Positions 17,906 through 29,284 of a stretch of DNA of 64,000 nt are shown one piece after another. Source of the stretch: Tenacibaculum sp. AHE14PA (GTDB lineage Bacteria; Bacteroidota; Bacteroidia; Flavobacteriales; Flavobacteriaceae); NCBI RefSeq assembly GCF_019278465.1, contig NZ_CP058983.1, positions 558,001 through 622,000 on the forward strand, given 5' to 3'. Made by a program: the position numbers and the translations under genes. The notes beneath the pieces were generated by a model. That model was not told the DNA's origin. It was given only the letters and a program-made list of their open reading frames with translations, and made no database searches. Each line of letters begins with the position of its first letter. Positions within the stretch are counted from its first letter, which is position 1.

Positions 17906-19228
17906 CTAGAAATTCTTATTATCTAATAAAGTTCCTGCTAATTGTAGCAATTGCAATTCAGCATTTTTTGCAGTGTACTTCGCATTACTTACACTTAATT
18001 CAGCATTAATTAAATTTACTTGAGCCTGACGAAAATCTATAGAAGTAATTTGACCTAGTTTATAACGCTCATCTGTTCTATCAAAATTAAGCTTATTCGT
18101 AATTACATTCTTTTCTTGAACTTGTAATGAAAATAAAGCGTTCTGATAAGTTTCCCAAGCATTATTTACATTTCTTTCTAATAACTCTTCTTGTTGCTCC
18201 TTTTGAATTTCTTGTGTTTCTAAAGCTATTTTAGCATTGGTTACATTCGTTTTTGTACGTCCACCATCAAAAAGATTCCAAGACAAGTTTAATCCTGCAT
18301 TTAATCCTTTTCTGGTGTTAGAAATCGGACTAAAAGCATTCGTGGCATCGTTGTTACTTTTATTCCAAGCATACGAACTTGTTAAGCCTACATTTGGCAT
18401 CCAACCAGCTTTATTAATCTTAATATCTAACTGTCGGAGTTCAATATTCTTTTTTGATTGGAGTAAAGTTGCATTATTAGCTTTTGCCTTTGCTAACACG
18501 TCCATTAAATTCAAATCAATCGCGTAAGTAACATCAGTACTTACATCAATAGAAGTATTTACATTTCGTCCCAATACAACGTTTAAATCTCTTTTTGCGT
18601 TGGCTAATTGTCTTTTTACACCTAAATAGGTAATGCTATCATTATTTACATCAACCTCAGCATTTAAAACATCTAACTTTGTATTTTGTCCGTACTCAAA
18701 ACTATACACAGCTCTTTTTAATCGGTTTTTAGAAATGCTTAGCGTTTCTTTTTGTGTTGTTTCATTTTCAGTTAATCTTCCTACCTCGTAGTATGCCAAA
18801 AACAGCGTAGTTAATGTATTTTCAATTATTTGTCGGGCTTGTAATTCGGTTAAATTATAAGATTCCTTTAAGCGTTTAAACGTGTTTTGCCTGTTAAAGC
18901 CATTAAAAATAGTATAATTTAAGCCTACAGATGCGTTGTATGCTTTAGATTCTGCGCCTGTAACTGAATTTACAGTACCATCCTGAAACTCATTATCAGT
19001 ATCATTACTGCTATAGGTAGCCCCTGCATTTGCTGTAACTGTTGGCAAATAACCGCTATTATAGATACTCTTACTGTTTTTAGCTGTTGCTAAGTTGTTT
19101 TTAGTAACTCGTATATCGTAGTTATTCTCTAGCGTTACTTCTACCGCTTTTTCCTTCGATAGTATTTCTTGTCCATAAAATGAAACATTTACAAACAGCA
19201 ATACGATAATTAAATAAGTTGTTTTCAT
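17906..19228 (-). CDS. TolC-family outer membrane efflux protein
   Basis: 440 residues. A signal peptide (1-19, FYGQ) is followed by two outer-membrane-efflux repeats (about 25-210 and 225-430) with long alpha-helical stretches and beta segments such as SYNLTELQARQIIE and GLNLSWNLFDGGRTKTNV. It forms the outer membrane channel for the RND pump encoded directly upstream (15 bp). Last gene of the marR-adaptor-permease-channel operon. Confidence 0.92.
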   Translation of the reverse strand: MKTTYLIIVLLFVNVSFYGQEILSKEKAVEVTLENNYDIRVTKNNLATAKNSKSIYNSGYLPTVTANAGATYSSNDTDNEFQDGTVNSVTGAESKAYNASVGLNYTIFNGFNRQNTFKRLKESYNLTELQARQIIENTLTTLFLAYYEVGRLTENETTQKETLSISKNRLKRAVYSFEYGQNTKLDVLNAEVDVNNDSITYLGVKRQLANAKRDLNVVLGRNVNTSIDVSTDVTYAIDLNLMDVLAKAKANNATLLQSKKNIELRQLDIKINKAGWMPNVGLTSSYAWNKSNNDATNAFSPISNTRKGLNAGLNLSWNLFDGGRTKTNVTNAKIALETQEIQKEQQEELLERNVNNAWETYQNALFSLQVQEKNVITNKLNFDRTDERYKLGQITSIDFRQAQVNLINAELSVSNAKYTAKNAELQLLQLAGTLLDNKNF

Positions 19229-19243
19229 CTTTATATTCTTTTA

Positions 19244-22200
19244 CTATGCTTCTTCAGCTTTTTCAGATTCCATTTCTTTAATAGCTCTTTCTACCGATTC
19301 TCTATTTGGTTTTTTACCTTCCCATAACCACAATGTATATACTTTAGAGTAATTAGCGATTGATAATAAAACTGGTAAAGTTAATAAGGTTAAAAAAGTA
19401 GCTATCATAATTCCGTATGCAATAGATATTGCCATCGGAATTAAAAATTGTGCTTGACGACTTGTTTCTAAAATTAAAGGCGCTAAACCAGCAACTGTAG
19501 TTATAGTCGTTAAAAATATAGCTCTGAATCTAGATTTTCCTGCAGCGAATATTGCTTCATCAAAACTCATTCCTTCCTTTAAATAACTATTAAATTTACT
19601 TATCAATACCAAGCCATCATTAACCATAATCCCTACTAAGGCAATGATTCCTAGAAGTGATAATATATTTACAGCAAAACCATGAAACCAATGCCCCCAT
19701 GCAACACCAATTAAACTAAATGGTACCATAATTAACAACATAAATGGTTGTCCGTAAGATCTAAACGTAAATACAATTACAATATAAATTAGCAATAAAA
19801 TTACAGGTCCTACCAATGCTGCTGAACTCGAAACTTTTGCTGCTTCTCTATTCTGCCCTTCGTACAAGGCTGTTACAGATGGATATTTAGCTTTAATTTC
19901 AGGCATTATCCTTGCTTTAATATCATCTAAAACATCTGTAGCACTTCCTTGAGCATCTTTCATATCAGCATCTACTTTTATTTCACGCTGCCCTTCTATG
20001 TGATTTATAGATATTTCTCCTCGCTCTATTTTATAAGTCGCTATTTCCGATAACGGAACTCTACTACCTGTAGGAGTAGAAATTCGCATATCGTCTAAAT
20101 TTTTAATCGACGAACGTTCATTTTTATCATAACGAACCCAAACTTTTATTTCGTCTTGTCCCCTTTGAAAACGCTGTGCTTGTCTACCAAAAAAACCACT
20201 TCTTATTTGCGACATTACCTCATTTAAATTCAAGCCTAATAAATACGCATTGTCTTTTAACTGTATATTAATTTCTTTGATTCCCTGTGGATCGTTATCT
20301 GTAACATCTTTTAAATTCTGATTTTTACTTAATTCTGATTTTAATTCGGTTTTAGCCGCTTTTAACTCAGCGATGTTGTTACTTAATAATGACACTGAAA
20401 CCGGACTTCCACCAAAATTACCTCCCGAACCAAAAGTTAACGATTCTACGCCGTAAATCTCTCCAACTCTTTTACGTATTTCATTTGTAATTTCTCTCGA
20501 GCCAAAAGTTCTTGTTTCTCCTGGTAATAAATTTATTCTTAAGGATGCTTTTGCCGATCCTGGTCCTATTTGTTTTAAAATATTTTCAACAACTGGCTCA
20601 TCTGTAATTGCATATTTCTCTGTAAATTCTTTTTCAACTTCCCATGTTTTTGCTTCTATAACAGAAATAATACTATCCGTAATTTTTTCGTTAGTTCCTT
20701 GCGGCATGGTTAAATTTACCGATACTCTATCACTCGCTATCGACGGAAAAAAAGTTCCTTTTATGATTCCTCCTTGAAATGCACCAATTGTTATTATAAA
20801 TAAAGCAACCGGAATTATCAGTCCGAAGAACTTATTATCTAAAACAAATCGCAATGCTGGCGCATATAATTTATCTCGCATAAAATCCATAAAATCTTCG
20901 GCATATTTATTAAATGCATACAATTTCTGATTTCTATCTAATGCTTTTGAATGTGCAACGTGTGCAGGCAAAATAATTAAAGCTTCTACCAACGAAAGAA
21001 TTAAGGTAAGTGCAACTACGGTAGCTACTTCTCCAAAAAACTCTCCTATATTTCCTTCTAAGAAAAAGAATACTGAAAAGGCTAAAACTGTAGTAGTAAT
21101 TGCCGATATAATTGGCGGAACAACTTCCATCGTACCATCAATGGCAGCTCTAATAGGGTTTTTCCCCATTTCATAATGATGATAAATATTTTCAGCAATT
21201 ACAATTCCGTCATCTACCAAAATACCAATAACGATAATCATCCCAAATAATGATAATACGTTAATGGTAATATTAAAGTATCCTGCCAACATAAACATTC
21301 CGAAAAATGCTACTGGTAATCCTGCTGCTACCCAAAATGCCAATCTAGGACGTAAAAAAAGCGATAAAAATAACATTACCAACAACATTCCTTGCCATGC
21401 GTTTTTAAACAATAACTCGGTACGCTGATTTAATGTGATTGATGAATCTCTTGTAATTTCAATCTTTATATTGTCATGTTCTTTATTAAACTTGGCTATA
21501 TATTCATTTATTTTTTTAGCTGAAGTTAATAAATCTTCATTATTGGTATTACTTACCTGAATTCTTACCGCTAAGTTTCCGTTGTAAAAATTTCTATTCG
21601 GTGTTTCATTCCAAATATCTTTTACCGTTGCAACCTCTTTTAATCTGATTATTGTTCCGGAAGCATCTGCTTTTACAACCAAATTATCTAGCTCATCACC
21701 ATAATAAGAGCGATTTTTTGCTCGAATTAAATACTCTTCTGCAACTGTTTTTACAGAACCTCCTGAGGTTAATATATTTGCCGTAGAAACTGCTCTTGCA
21801 ACATCATCAAATGTTAAATCGTATGCTCTTAAATCATTTTCTTTAACAGCTATTTCAATTTCTTCTGCTGGATACCCTGAAACAGAAATCTGAGAAATTC
21901 CGTCTATTCTACGGATATCATTTTCTATATCTCTTGCGATATTTTTTAATGATTTTAAAGGGATTTTATCTCCTGTAACCACAAAACTAATCGTTTCTGC
22001 AATGTTTTCTATTTTAGCAACCACCGCAGGTTCCATTCCTGATGGAAAGTTAGGTACTTTATCTACCGCGTTTTTAACATCAGCTAAAACTACATTAATA
22101 TCATAACCTTTTAATATTTCTACTGAAATACTAGCTGAGTTTTCTGATGATGTAGATGTTACTCGATCTACACCTACCAATCCTTTTAAATTGTCTTCAA

Positions 22201-22402
22201 TTTTCAAAACCACTCCTTCTTCCATCTCTTGCGGAGAAGCTCCTGGATATGCTACATTTATATTGATAAATTTAGCATCCGTTAGTGGAAAAAATGATGA
22301 TTTTAAAGAAGAAAAACCAAAGGTTCCTAATACGACAAAGGCAATAATAATGATATTTACCGCCACTGGGTATTTTATAAAATATGCAATTACTTTTTTC
22401 AT
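19244..22402 (-). CDS. RND efflux transporter permease
   Basis: 1052 residues, a normal length for AcrB/CusA-type inner membrane pumps. An N-terminal transmembrane helix is followed by a periplasmic porter domain (about 35-330), a block of helices with VDDGIVIAENIYHHYE (NVxDG-type motif), a second porter domain and a final helix block with GIMVNDGLVLISKFN. It uses proton flow to expel hydrophobic compounds. The substrate is unknown. I see no methionine-rich metal site pointing to a heavy-metal (HME) type, so a drug or detergent (HAE-like) pump is more likely. Confidence 0.93.
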   Translation of the reverse strand: MKKVIAYFIKYPVAVNIIIIAFVVLGTFGFSSLKSSFFPLTDAKFININVAYPGASPQEMEEGVVLKIEDNLKGLVGVDRVTSTSSENSASISVEILKGYDINVVLADVKNAVDKVPNFPSGMEPAVVAKIENIAETISFVVTGDKIPLKSLKNIARDIENDIRRIDGISQISVSGYPAEEIEIAVKENDLRAYDLTFDDVARAVSTANILTSGGSVKTVAEEYLIRAKNRSYYGDELDNLVVKADASGTIIRLKEVATVKDIWNETPNRNFYNGNLAVRIQVSNTNNEDLLTSAKKINEYIAKFNKEHDNIKIEITRDSSITLNQRTELLFKNAWQGMLLVMLFLSLFLRPRLAFWVAAGLPVAFFGMFMLAGYFNITINVLSLFGMIIVIGILVDDGIVIAENIYHHYEMGKNPIRAAIDGTMEVVPPIISAITTTVLAFSVFFFLEGNIGEFFGEVATVVALTLILSLVEALIILPAHVAHSKALDRNQKLYAFNKYAEDFMDFMRDKLYAPALRFVLDNKFFGLIIPVALFIITIGAFQGGIIKGTFFPSIASDRVSVNLTMPQGTNEKITDSIISVIEAKTWEVEKEFTEKYAITDEPVVENILKQIGPGSAKASLRINLLPGETRTFGSREITNEIRKRVGEIYGVESLTFGSGGNFGGSPVSVSLLSNNIAELKAAKTELKSELSKNQNLKDVTDNDPQGIKEINIQLKDNAYLLGLNLNEVMSQIRSGFFGRQAQRFQRGQDEIKVWVRYDKNERSSIKNLDDMRISTPTGSRVPLSEIATYKIERGEISINHIEGQREIKVDADMKDAQGSATDVLDDIKARIMPEIKAKYPSVTALYEGQNREAAKVSSSAALVGPVILLLIYIVIVFTFRSYGQPFMLLIMVPFSLIGVAWGHWFHGFAVNILSLLGIIALVGIMVNDGLVLISKFNSYLKEGMSFDEAIFAAGKSRFRAIFLTTITTVAGLAPLILETSRQAQFLIPMAISIAYGIMIATFLTLLTLPVLLSIANYSKVYTLWLWEGKKPNRESVERAIKEMESEKAEEA

Positions 22403-22405
22403 ATC

Positions 22406-23536
22406 TTATTTTTTTGCAGTGTTAGTAGTTTTTGTAAATATCTTAACAGGCATACCTGCATACGCACCTGCAACCGGTTTATTGATTAATTGAGCACCAT
22501 TTTGCAATCCTTTTATAACCACCGTATTTTCATTAAAATGCACCGCATTGATATTTATTAAATCTAACACGTTGTTCTTTACAACATACACCGCTTTATT
22601 TTCAACCAATAGCTTTCTATTTATCTCAATAGCTTCTGTCATTGTTTTTACAGGTACGTTTGCTTCTAAATACATACCTTCTCTTAACTCTTTTCCTTTT
22701 ACCTCGATAAAAACTTGAACTGTTTGTGTAGCTTGATCTAATTTCCCGTTAATTCGGGCAACTTTACCTGACCACATTTTATTCTTTTCTAAATTTTGAA
22801 GTTCCACCGTTTTACCAACTTTTAAAATATCAGCAAAGCTTCCGTTTACAGACAAAGCCAATTCAAAAACTGAAGTATCTATAAATTCACCCATTTTCTG
22901 ACCAACCCTTACCAAAGTTCCATTAGTAACCAAAGCTTCTGTAACTACACCACTAAAAGGAGCTCTAAGATTGTATTTTCCTAACCTCGACTCTAAATTT
23001 TTAACATTATAATACGTTGTATATATATTCTTACCAGTTACGAAATACTTCTCTTTGTCTGAGTTTGCCTCAGGAAGTGGTTGTACTGTTTTATTTATAT
23101 CATAGTTTTTTAAATAGGTATTCCATTTTTCAAAAGAATTTGGATAGTCTAGTCGTAAATCTGGCATAATAGAAGCTATTAAATTTTGTAATGAGCTCCT
23201 TTGAGATTGAATTGAAGCATAAAACTCTTGACTATTAATATGCAATAATGTTTGTCCTTTGCTATATGATATACCGGCTTTAAATGGTTTTGATGTAGGT
23301 TTTAAAATTCCTTGCACCTCCGAATAAATATCCACTTTATTCTTAGCTTGCAAATTCCCGTTGGCAATAATATTTATAGCAACATCACCATTTTTAACTT
23401 CTTTTACAAAAACAGTTTTTTCTACCTTTGTAACTTTCTGTACAGGAAGTTCCTTACTGTCTTTTAAAATATTGGAGATTATAAATGACAATCCGAGTAC
23501 TGCAACTCCTGCTCCTACAATAATTAGTTTTCTCAT
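22406..23536 (-). CDS. RND efflux periplasmic adaptor (membrane fusion protein)
   Basis: 376 residues. One N-terminal membrane anchor (about 4-22) is followed by a biotinyl/lipoyl-like half (NLQAKNKVDIYSEVQG), a coiled-coil hairpin region, the second lipoyl half (YNLRAPFSGVVTEALV) and a beta-barrel domain. This is the standard MFP order. It links the RND permease (3 bp downstream) to the TolC-like channel. The hairpin region is short with a loop containing KTVQPLPEANSDKE. Confidence 0.92.
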   Translation of the reverse strand: MRKLIIVGAGVAVLGLSFIISNILKDSKELPVQKVTKVEKTVFVKEVKNGDVAINIIANGNLQAKNKVDIYSEVQGILKPTSKPFKAGISYSKGQTLLHINSQEFYASIQSQRSSLQNLIASIMPDLRLDYPNSFEKWNTYLKNYDINKTVQPLPEANSDKEKYFVTGKNIYTTYYNVKNLESRLGKYNLRAPFSGVVTEALVTNGTLVRVGQKMGEFIDTSVFELALSVNGSFADILKVGKTVELQNLEKNKMWSGKVARINGKLDQATQTVQVFIEVKGKELREGMYLEANVPVKTMTEAIEINRKLLVENKAVYVVKNNVLDLININAVHFNENTVVIKGLQNGAQLINKPVAGAYAGMPVKIFTKTTNTAKK

Positions 23537-23547
23537 GGTTTATTTGT

Positions 23548-24003
23548 TTAGCTGTTACTACAACTTTTAGCTGATTTTATATTTAAGTTTTCTTGTATTT
23601 TTTTAATCACATTAATTGTTTGTGCAATTTCTTCTTCTGATATATTTTCTTGTAATGAGGTTACAAATTGCGCCATTATAGGCAAGGTTTCTTTAAATAA
23701 AACATCACCCTTTTTAGTGATATAAATATTATTAATACGTCTATCTAATTTAGAGGGAATTCTAGCAACTAAACCTTTTTTTTCCATCGTATTTACTAAT
23801 CGCGTTAGCGATGTTTTATCTCTACCTGTTAAAAAAGCTAATTCCTGTTGTGGTACTCCGTTTTTTTCTTGTACTTTTTTTAAGAATACCCATTGTATTT
23901 TTGTCAATGAAATATTATGTTCAAAAAACAAGTCATGAACATGGTTTTCAATCATTTTGGTCGTTTTTCCTAACCAAGGAGCTAATGTATTTTCAATACC
24001 CAT
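23548..24003 (-). CDS. MarR family transcriptional regulator
   Basis: 151 residues with a winged helix-turn-helix (about 30-100; KIQWVFLKKVQEKNG, ELAFLTGRDKTSLTRLVNTM, DRRINNIYITKKG), the DNA-binding core of the MarR family. It is the first gene of the efflux operon and lies 11 bp before the adaptor gene. By analogy with marR- and mexR-controlled pumps it probably represses its own operon until a ligand binds. The ligand is unknown. Confidence 0.92.
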   Translation of the reverse strand: MGIENTLAPWLGKTTKMIENHVHDLFFEHNISLTKIQWVFLKKVQEKNGVPQQELAFLTGRDKTSLTRLVNTMEKKGLVARIPSKLDRRINNIYITKKGDVLFKETLPIMAQFVTSLQENISEEEIAQTINVIKKIQENLNIKSAKSCSNS

Positions 24004-24048
24004 ACATATTCTTTAATTGCTGCGAAATTACTAGAAACAAGTATTTTA

Positions 24049-24062
24049 GTTGCATATACAAC
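24049..24062. promoter_or_regulatory. Possible MarR operator (inverted repeat)
   Basis: GTTG-CATATA-CAAC is a short inverted repeat 46 bp upstream of the marR start codon. MarR-type dimers bind such sites (MexR sites have GTTGA/TCAAC half-sites), and the location suits autorepression. A repeat this short can arise by chance. Confidence 0.3.
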
Positions 24063-24077
24063 AGGTTAATTTTTTGT

Positions 24078-24113
24078 TAAAAAAAAAGCCTATCAATAAA
24101 TATTGATAGGCCC
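24078..24113 (-). terminator. Terminator of carB
   Basis: Stem GCCTATCAATA (24088-24098) pairs with TATTGATAGGC (24101-24111). On the minus strand it is followed by a run of nine Ts, 21 bp after the carB stop. Confidence 0.85.
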
Positions 24114-24133
24114 TTAATAAATATTTTTAAAAT

Positions 24134-26986
24134 CTACTTTGTCAAATACATTTTACGTCTTGAATATAAATCGTAAAATTGATCGTCTTTTAAATCATCA
24201 ATAAATAAAATACTTTCTCCTGTTGATTTCATTTCTGGTCCTAACTGCTTATTAACATTCGGAAACTTATTAAATGAAAATACAGGTTGCTTTATCGCAT
24301 AACCTTCTAACTGCGGATTAAAAGTAAAGTCCGTTACTTTTTTCTCTCCTAACATTACCTTGGTTGCATAGTTTACATACGGTTCTTTATAGGCTTTCGC
24401 AATAAAAGGAACTGTACGAGATGCACGCGGATTTGCCTCTATAATATAAACAATATCGTTTTTAATTGCAAACTGAACGTTTATTAAACCAACTGTTTTA
24501 AGCTCTAAAGCAATTGTTTTTGTGTGATCTTTTATTTGTTGTAATACTAAATCACCCAAGTTAAACACTGGCAAAGTTGCATTAGAATCTCCAGAGTGCA
24601 CTCCACAAGGCTCAATATGCTCCATTATTCCGATAATCTGCACGTTTTCACCGTCACAAATTGCATCTGCTTCTGCTTCAATTGCTCCATCTAAATAATG
24701 ATCTAATAATAATTTATTACCAGGCATTCTTCTTAATAAATCTACAACATGCTCTATTAATTCTTCTTTGTTGATAACAATTTTCATTCCTTGCCCACCT
24801 AAAACATAAGATGGTCTTACTAGGATTGGAAAGTCCAATTTATCTGCTAAAGCTAAGGCCTCATCTGCAGTTTCTGCTATTCCGAATTCTGGATACGGAA
24901 TATTATTATTTTTTAATAAGTCAGAAAAACTCCCCCTATCTTCTGCTAAATCTAAAGCTTCGAAAGAAGTTCCTAGTATTTTAACACCATATTTGGTTAA
25001 TTTCTCTGCTAACTTTAAAGCAGTTTGCCCACCTAACTGAACAATAACTCCTTCTGGTTTTTCATGTTTAATGATATCATAAATATGCTCCCAAAAAACA
25101 GGCTCGAAGTATAATTTATCTGCCGTATCAAAATCGGTAGAAACCGTTTCTGGATTACAGTTAATCATAATCGTTTCGTAACCACATTCGGCTGCAGCTA
25201 AAATTCCGTGCACACAACAGTAATCAAATTCAATTCCTTGCCCTATTCGGTTTGGTCCTGAACCTAAAACTATAATTTTCTTTTTTGGTGTAACTTCACT
25301 TTCATTTGCGATTATCGTAACGCCTTCTTTGGTTACAATATCACTTTCGAAAGTTGAATAATAATACGGAGTTTTTGCTTTGAATTCAGCAGCACAAGTA
25401 TCTACTAACTTATAAACTCTATTAATATTTAACTCTTCTCTCTTTTTATATACTTCACTTTCTAAACATCGTAGCATATGTGCAATCTGACGATCTCCAT
25501 ATCCTTTCTGCTTTGCTTCTAATAACAAATCTCTATCAAGCGTATCAACACTGTATTTAGAAATTTCTTTTTCTATTTCGTATAATTCTTCATATTGCTT
25601 TAAGAACCACATATCAATCTGCGTAATTTCGTGGATTTTACTCAACGGAATTCCCATTTTAATGGCATCATAAATAATAAAAACACGATCCCAAGAAGCA
25701 TGTGTTAACTTCTCTATAATTTCTTCGTAATTTTTATTTTCTTTTCCATCAGCACCTAAACCATTACGTTTAATCTCTAATGATTGAGTTGCTTTGTGCA
25801 ATGCTTCTTGAAACGAACGCCCAATTCCCATTACTTCACCTACAGATTTCATTTGTAACCCTAAAGTTCTGTCAGAACCTTCGAATTTATCGAAATTCCA
25901 ACGTGGAATCTTTACGATTACATAATCTAATGTTGGCTCAAATAAAGCAGAAGTAGATTTTGTAATTTGATTATCTAACTCATCTAAATGATATCCTAAT
26001 GCTAACTTCGCTGCAATTTTTGCAATTGGGTAACCAGTTGCTTTACTCGCTAAAGCGGATGAACGTGATACACGTGGGTTAATTTCAATTGCTATTATAT
26101 CTTCCTTTTCATCAGGAGAAATCGCAAACTGCACATTACATCCACCTGCAAAATCACCAATATTACGCATCATATGAATTGCCATATCACGCATTTTTTG
26201 AAAAGTTTTATCAGAAAGTGTCATTGCAGGAGCTACGGTAATAGAATCTCCTGTATGAATTCCAATAGGATCCATATTTTCAATAGAACATATAATAACT
26301 ACATTATCATTTGCATCTCTTAATAACTCTAACTCATATTCTTTCCAACCGATAAGTGCTTTATCAATCATTACCTCATGAATAGGAGAAACTTCTAATC
26401 CTCGGGTTAACAAAGCATCAAAATCTTCTTCTTTATATACAAAAGACGCTCCTTCACCACCTAAAGTAAAAGATGCTCTAATAATTAAAGGAAAACCAAA
26501 CTCTTGTGCTATCTCTTTTCCTTTTAAGAAAGAGGTTGCTGTAGCTTGTGGTGCCATCGGAACTCCAATATCTAGCATTAAGTTTCTAAACTTCTCACGA
26601 TCTTCGGTAATATTAATAGCATCAATATTAACTCCTATAATCTCTACACCAAAATCTTCCCAAATTCCTTTTTCATCAGCTTCAATACATAAATTCAACG
26701 CTGTTTGACCACCCATTGTTGGTAAAACGGCATCAATTTGCGGATGCTCTTTTAAAATTTTTATTATTGACTTTGTGTTTAAAGGCAAGAGATATACATG
26801 ATCGGCCATTGTTGGGTCGGTCATGATTGTTGCAGGATTTGAATTGATTAAAACAGTTTCAATTCCGTCTTCACGTAAAGAACGTAAAGCTTGTGTTCCA
26901 GAATAATCAAACTCACAGGCTTGTCCAATAACAATTGGTCCCGATCCGATTATTAAAATAGATTTAAGGTTTTGATTTTTAGGCAT
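24134..26986 (-). CDS. carB: Carbamoyl-phosphate synthase large subunit, lacking the C-terminal regulatory domain
   Basis: Makes carbamoyl phosphate from bicarbonate, ammonia (from CarA) and two ATP, for arginine and pyrimidine synthesis. 950 residues from the ATG at 26986 (MPKNQNLKSILIIGSGP). The in-frame codon at 27037 is rejected because it lies in AT-rich leader sequence next to the rpmH terminator. Two ATP-grasp halves are clear: GSGPIVIGQACEFDYSG with its carboxy-phosphate domain, the oligomerisation domain, then GSGPNRIGQGIEFDYC and its carbamoyl-phosphate domain. The protein stops soon after LGPEMKSTGESILF, so the MGS-like domain of about 120 residues, which binds UMP and ornithine in E. 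coli CarB (1073 residues), is missing. A terminator follows, so this is the true end. Confidence 0.95.
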   Translation of the reverse strand: MPKNQNLKSILIIGSGPIVIGQACEFDYSGTQALRSLREDGIETVLINSNPATIMTDPTMADHVYLLPLNTKSIIKILKEHPQIDAVLPTMGGQTALNLCIEADEKGIWEDFGVEIIGVNIDAINITEDREKFRNLMLDIGVPMAPQATATSFLKGKEIAQEFGFPLIIRASFTLGGEGASFVYKEEDFDALLTRGLEVSPIHEVMIDKALIGWKEYELELLRDANDNVVIICSIENMDPIGIHTGDSITVAPAMTLSDKTFQKMRDMAIHMMRNIGDFAGGCNVQFAISPDEKEDIIAIEINPRVSRSSALASKATGYPIAKIAAKLALGYHLDELDNQITKSTSALFEPTLDYVIVKIPRWNFDKFEGSDRTLGLQMKSVGEVMGIGRSFQEALHKATQSLEIKRNGLGADGKENKNYEEIIEKLTHASWDRVFIIYDAIKMGIPLSKIHEITQIDMWFLKQYEELYEIEKEISKYSVDTLDRDLLLEAKQKGYGDRQIAHMLRCLESEVYKKREELNINRVYKLVDTCAAEFKAKTPYYYSTFESDIVTKEGVTIIANESEVTPKKKIIVLGSGPNRIGQGIEFDYCCVHGILAAAECGYETIMINCNPETVSTDFDTADKLYFEPVFWEHIYDIIKHEKPEGVIVQLGGQTALKLAEKLTKYGVKILGTSFEALDLAEDRGSFSDLLKNNNIPYPEFGIAETADEALALADKLDFPILVRPSYVLGGQGMKIVINKEELIEHVVDLLRRMPGNKLLLDHYLDGAIEAEADAICDGENVQIIGIMEHIEPCGVHSGDSNATLPVFNLGDLVLQQIKDHTKTIALELKTVGLINVQFAIKNDIVYIIEANPRASRTVPFIAKAYKEPYVNYATKVMLGEKKVTDFTFNPQLEGYAIKQPVFSFNKFPNVNKQLGPEMKSTGESILFIDDLKDDQFYDLYSRRKMYLTK

Positions 26987-27034
26987 TTTGTTTGTTGTGT
27001 TGTGTTGTTGACAAAAATAAAAAATGTTTATATA

Positions 27035-27068
27035 CAAAAAAAGGTGTTACTAAAAAATAGTAACACCT
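27035..27068 (-). terminator. Terminator of rpmH
   Basis: Stem GGTGTTACT (27043-27051) pairs with AGTAACACC (27059-27067). On the minus strand it is followed by eight Ts. It separates rpmH from carB, so carB probably has its own promoter or relies on read-through. Confidence 0.85.
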
Positions 27069-27091
27069 AATATATTAATGATAATTAATCA

Positions 27092-27253
27092 TTATTTTTT
27101 TGGTCTTGGAGCTGAAGATACACTTAAGTTCTTTCTTCCCTTTGCTCTTCTTCTTGCTAGTACTTTACGTCCGTTAGCAGATGCCATTCTTTCTCTGAAA
27201 CCGTGTTTGTTTCTTCTTTTTCTTTTCGATGGTTGGTAAGTTCTTTTCGGCAT
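27092..27253 (-). CDS. rpmH: 50S ribosomal protein L34
   Basis: 53 residues, highly basic: it starts [20 protein letters not shown] and continues with [20 protein letters not shown]. This is the near-invariant L34 pattern, with a short C-terminal extension ending APRPKK as seen in Bacteroidetes. L34 is a component of the large ribosomal subunit. The gene is preceded by a textbook promoter (27325-27355) and followed by its own terminator. It is divergent from pyrG. Confidence 0.97.
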   Translation of the reverse strand: MPKRTYQPSKRKRRNKHGFRERMASANGRKVLARRRAKGRKNLSVSSAPRPKK

Positions 27254-27324
27254 TATTTATATTTTTAAAAATGGTCTTTAATTATACGTTGCTTTTATGA
27301 AATTCCGTCTGCTAAAAGCGTGGG

Positions 27325-27355
27325 CAAATATACAACAGTTTTTTTGTTTAACAAA
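27325..27355 (-). promoter_or_regulatory. Promoter of rpmH
   Basis: On the minus strand: TTTG (27355-27352), exactly 19 bp, then TATATTTG (27332-27325). This matches the Bacteroidetes housekeeping consensus TTTG-N19-TAnnTTTG in both boxes. It leaves an untranslated leader of about 65 nt before rpmH. Confidence 0.75.
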
Positions 27356-27433
27356 TACTAGTTTTACTTTTTTCTAATATTTTTTCACTTGGCAAAAATA
27401 GTGAATTTTTATATATCTTTTATCACTTTTTTA

Positions 27434-29096
<1,663 letters not shown>

Positions 29097-29098
29097 AT

Positions 29099-29136
29099 TT
29101 AAAATCCTGTAATTTTTAGTTACAGGATTTTTTTTA
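29099..29136 (+). terminator. Terminator of pyrG
   Basis: Stem AAATCCTGTAA (29102-29112) pairs with TTACAGGATTT (29120-29130), followed by a T run. Confidence 0.85.
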
Positions 29137-29216
29137 TCAAAACGGAATACTATTTGAACTATTAATCTTATCAAAATTAATCACAGTAAAACCTCATAAA
29201 ATATATAAGGTTTCGC

Positions 29217-29224
29217 TACATTTG
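29217..29224 (+). promoter_or_regulatory. Putative -7 element for yidC
   Basis: TACATTTG fits TAnnTTTG and lies 60 bp before the yidC ATG at 29285. No -33 TTTG is visible at the right distance. Confidence 0.35.
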
Positions 29225-29284
29225 TCGGGTTTTTCAATAATGAGAAAAACAAAAAATGACAAGTTGACATTATAATTCATATCA

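Noticed and set aside
26987-27037. Longer start for carB
   Set aside because: The extra 17 codons are AT-rich leader next to the rpmH terminator; the family starts just before GSGP.
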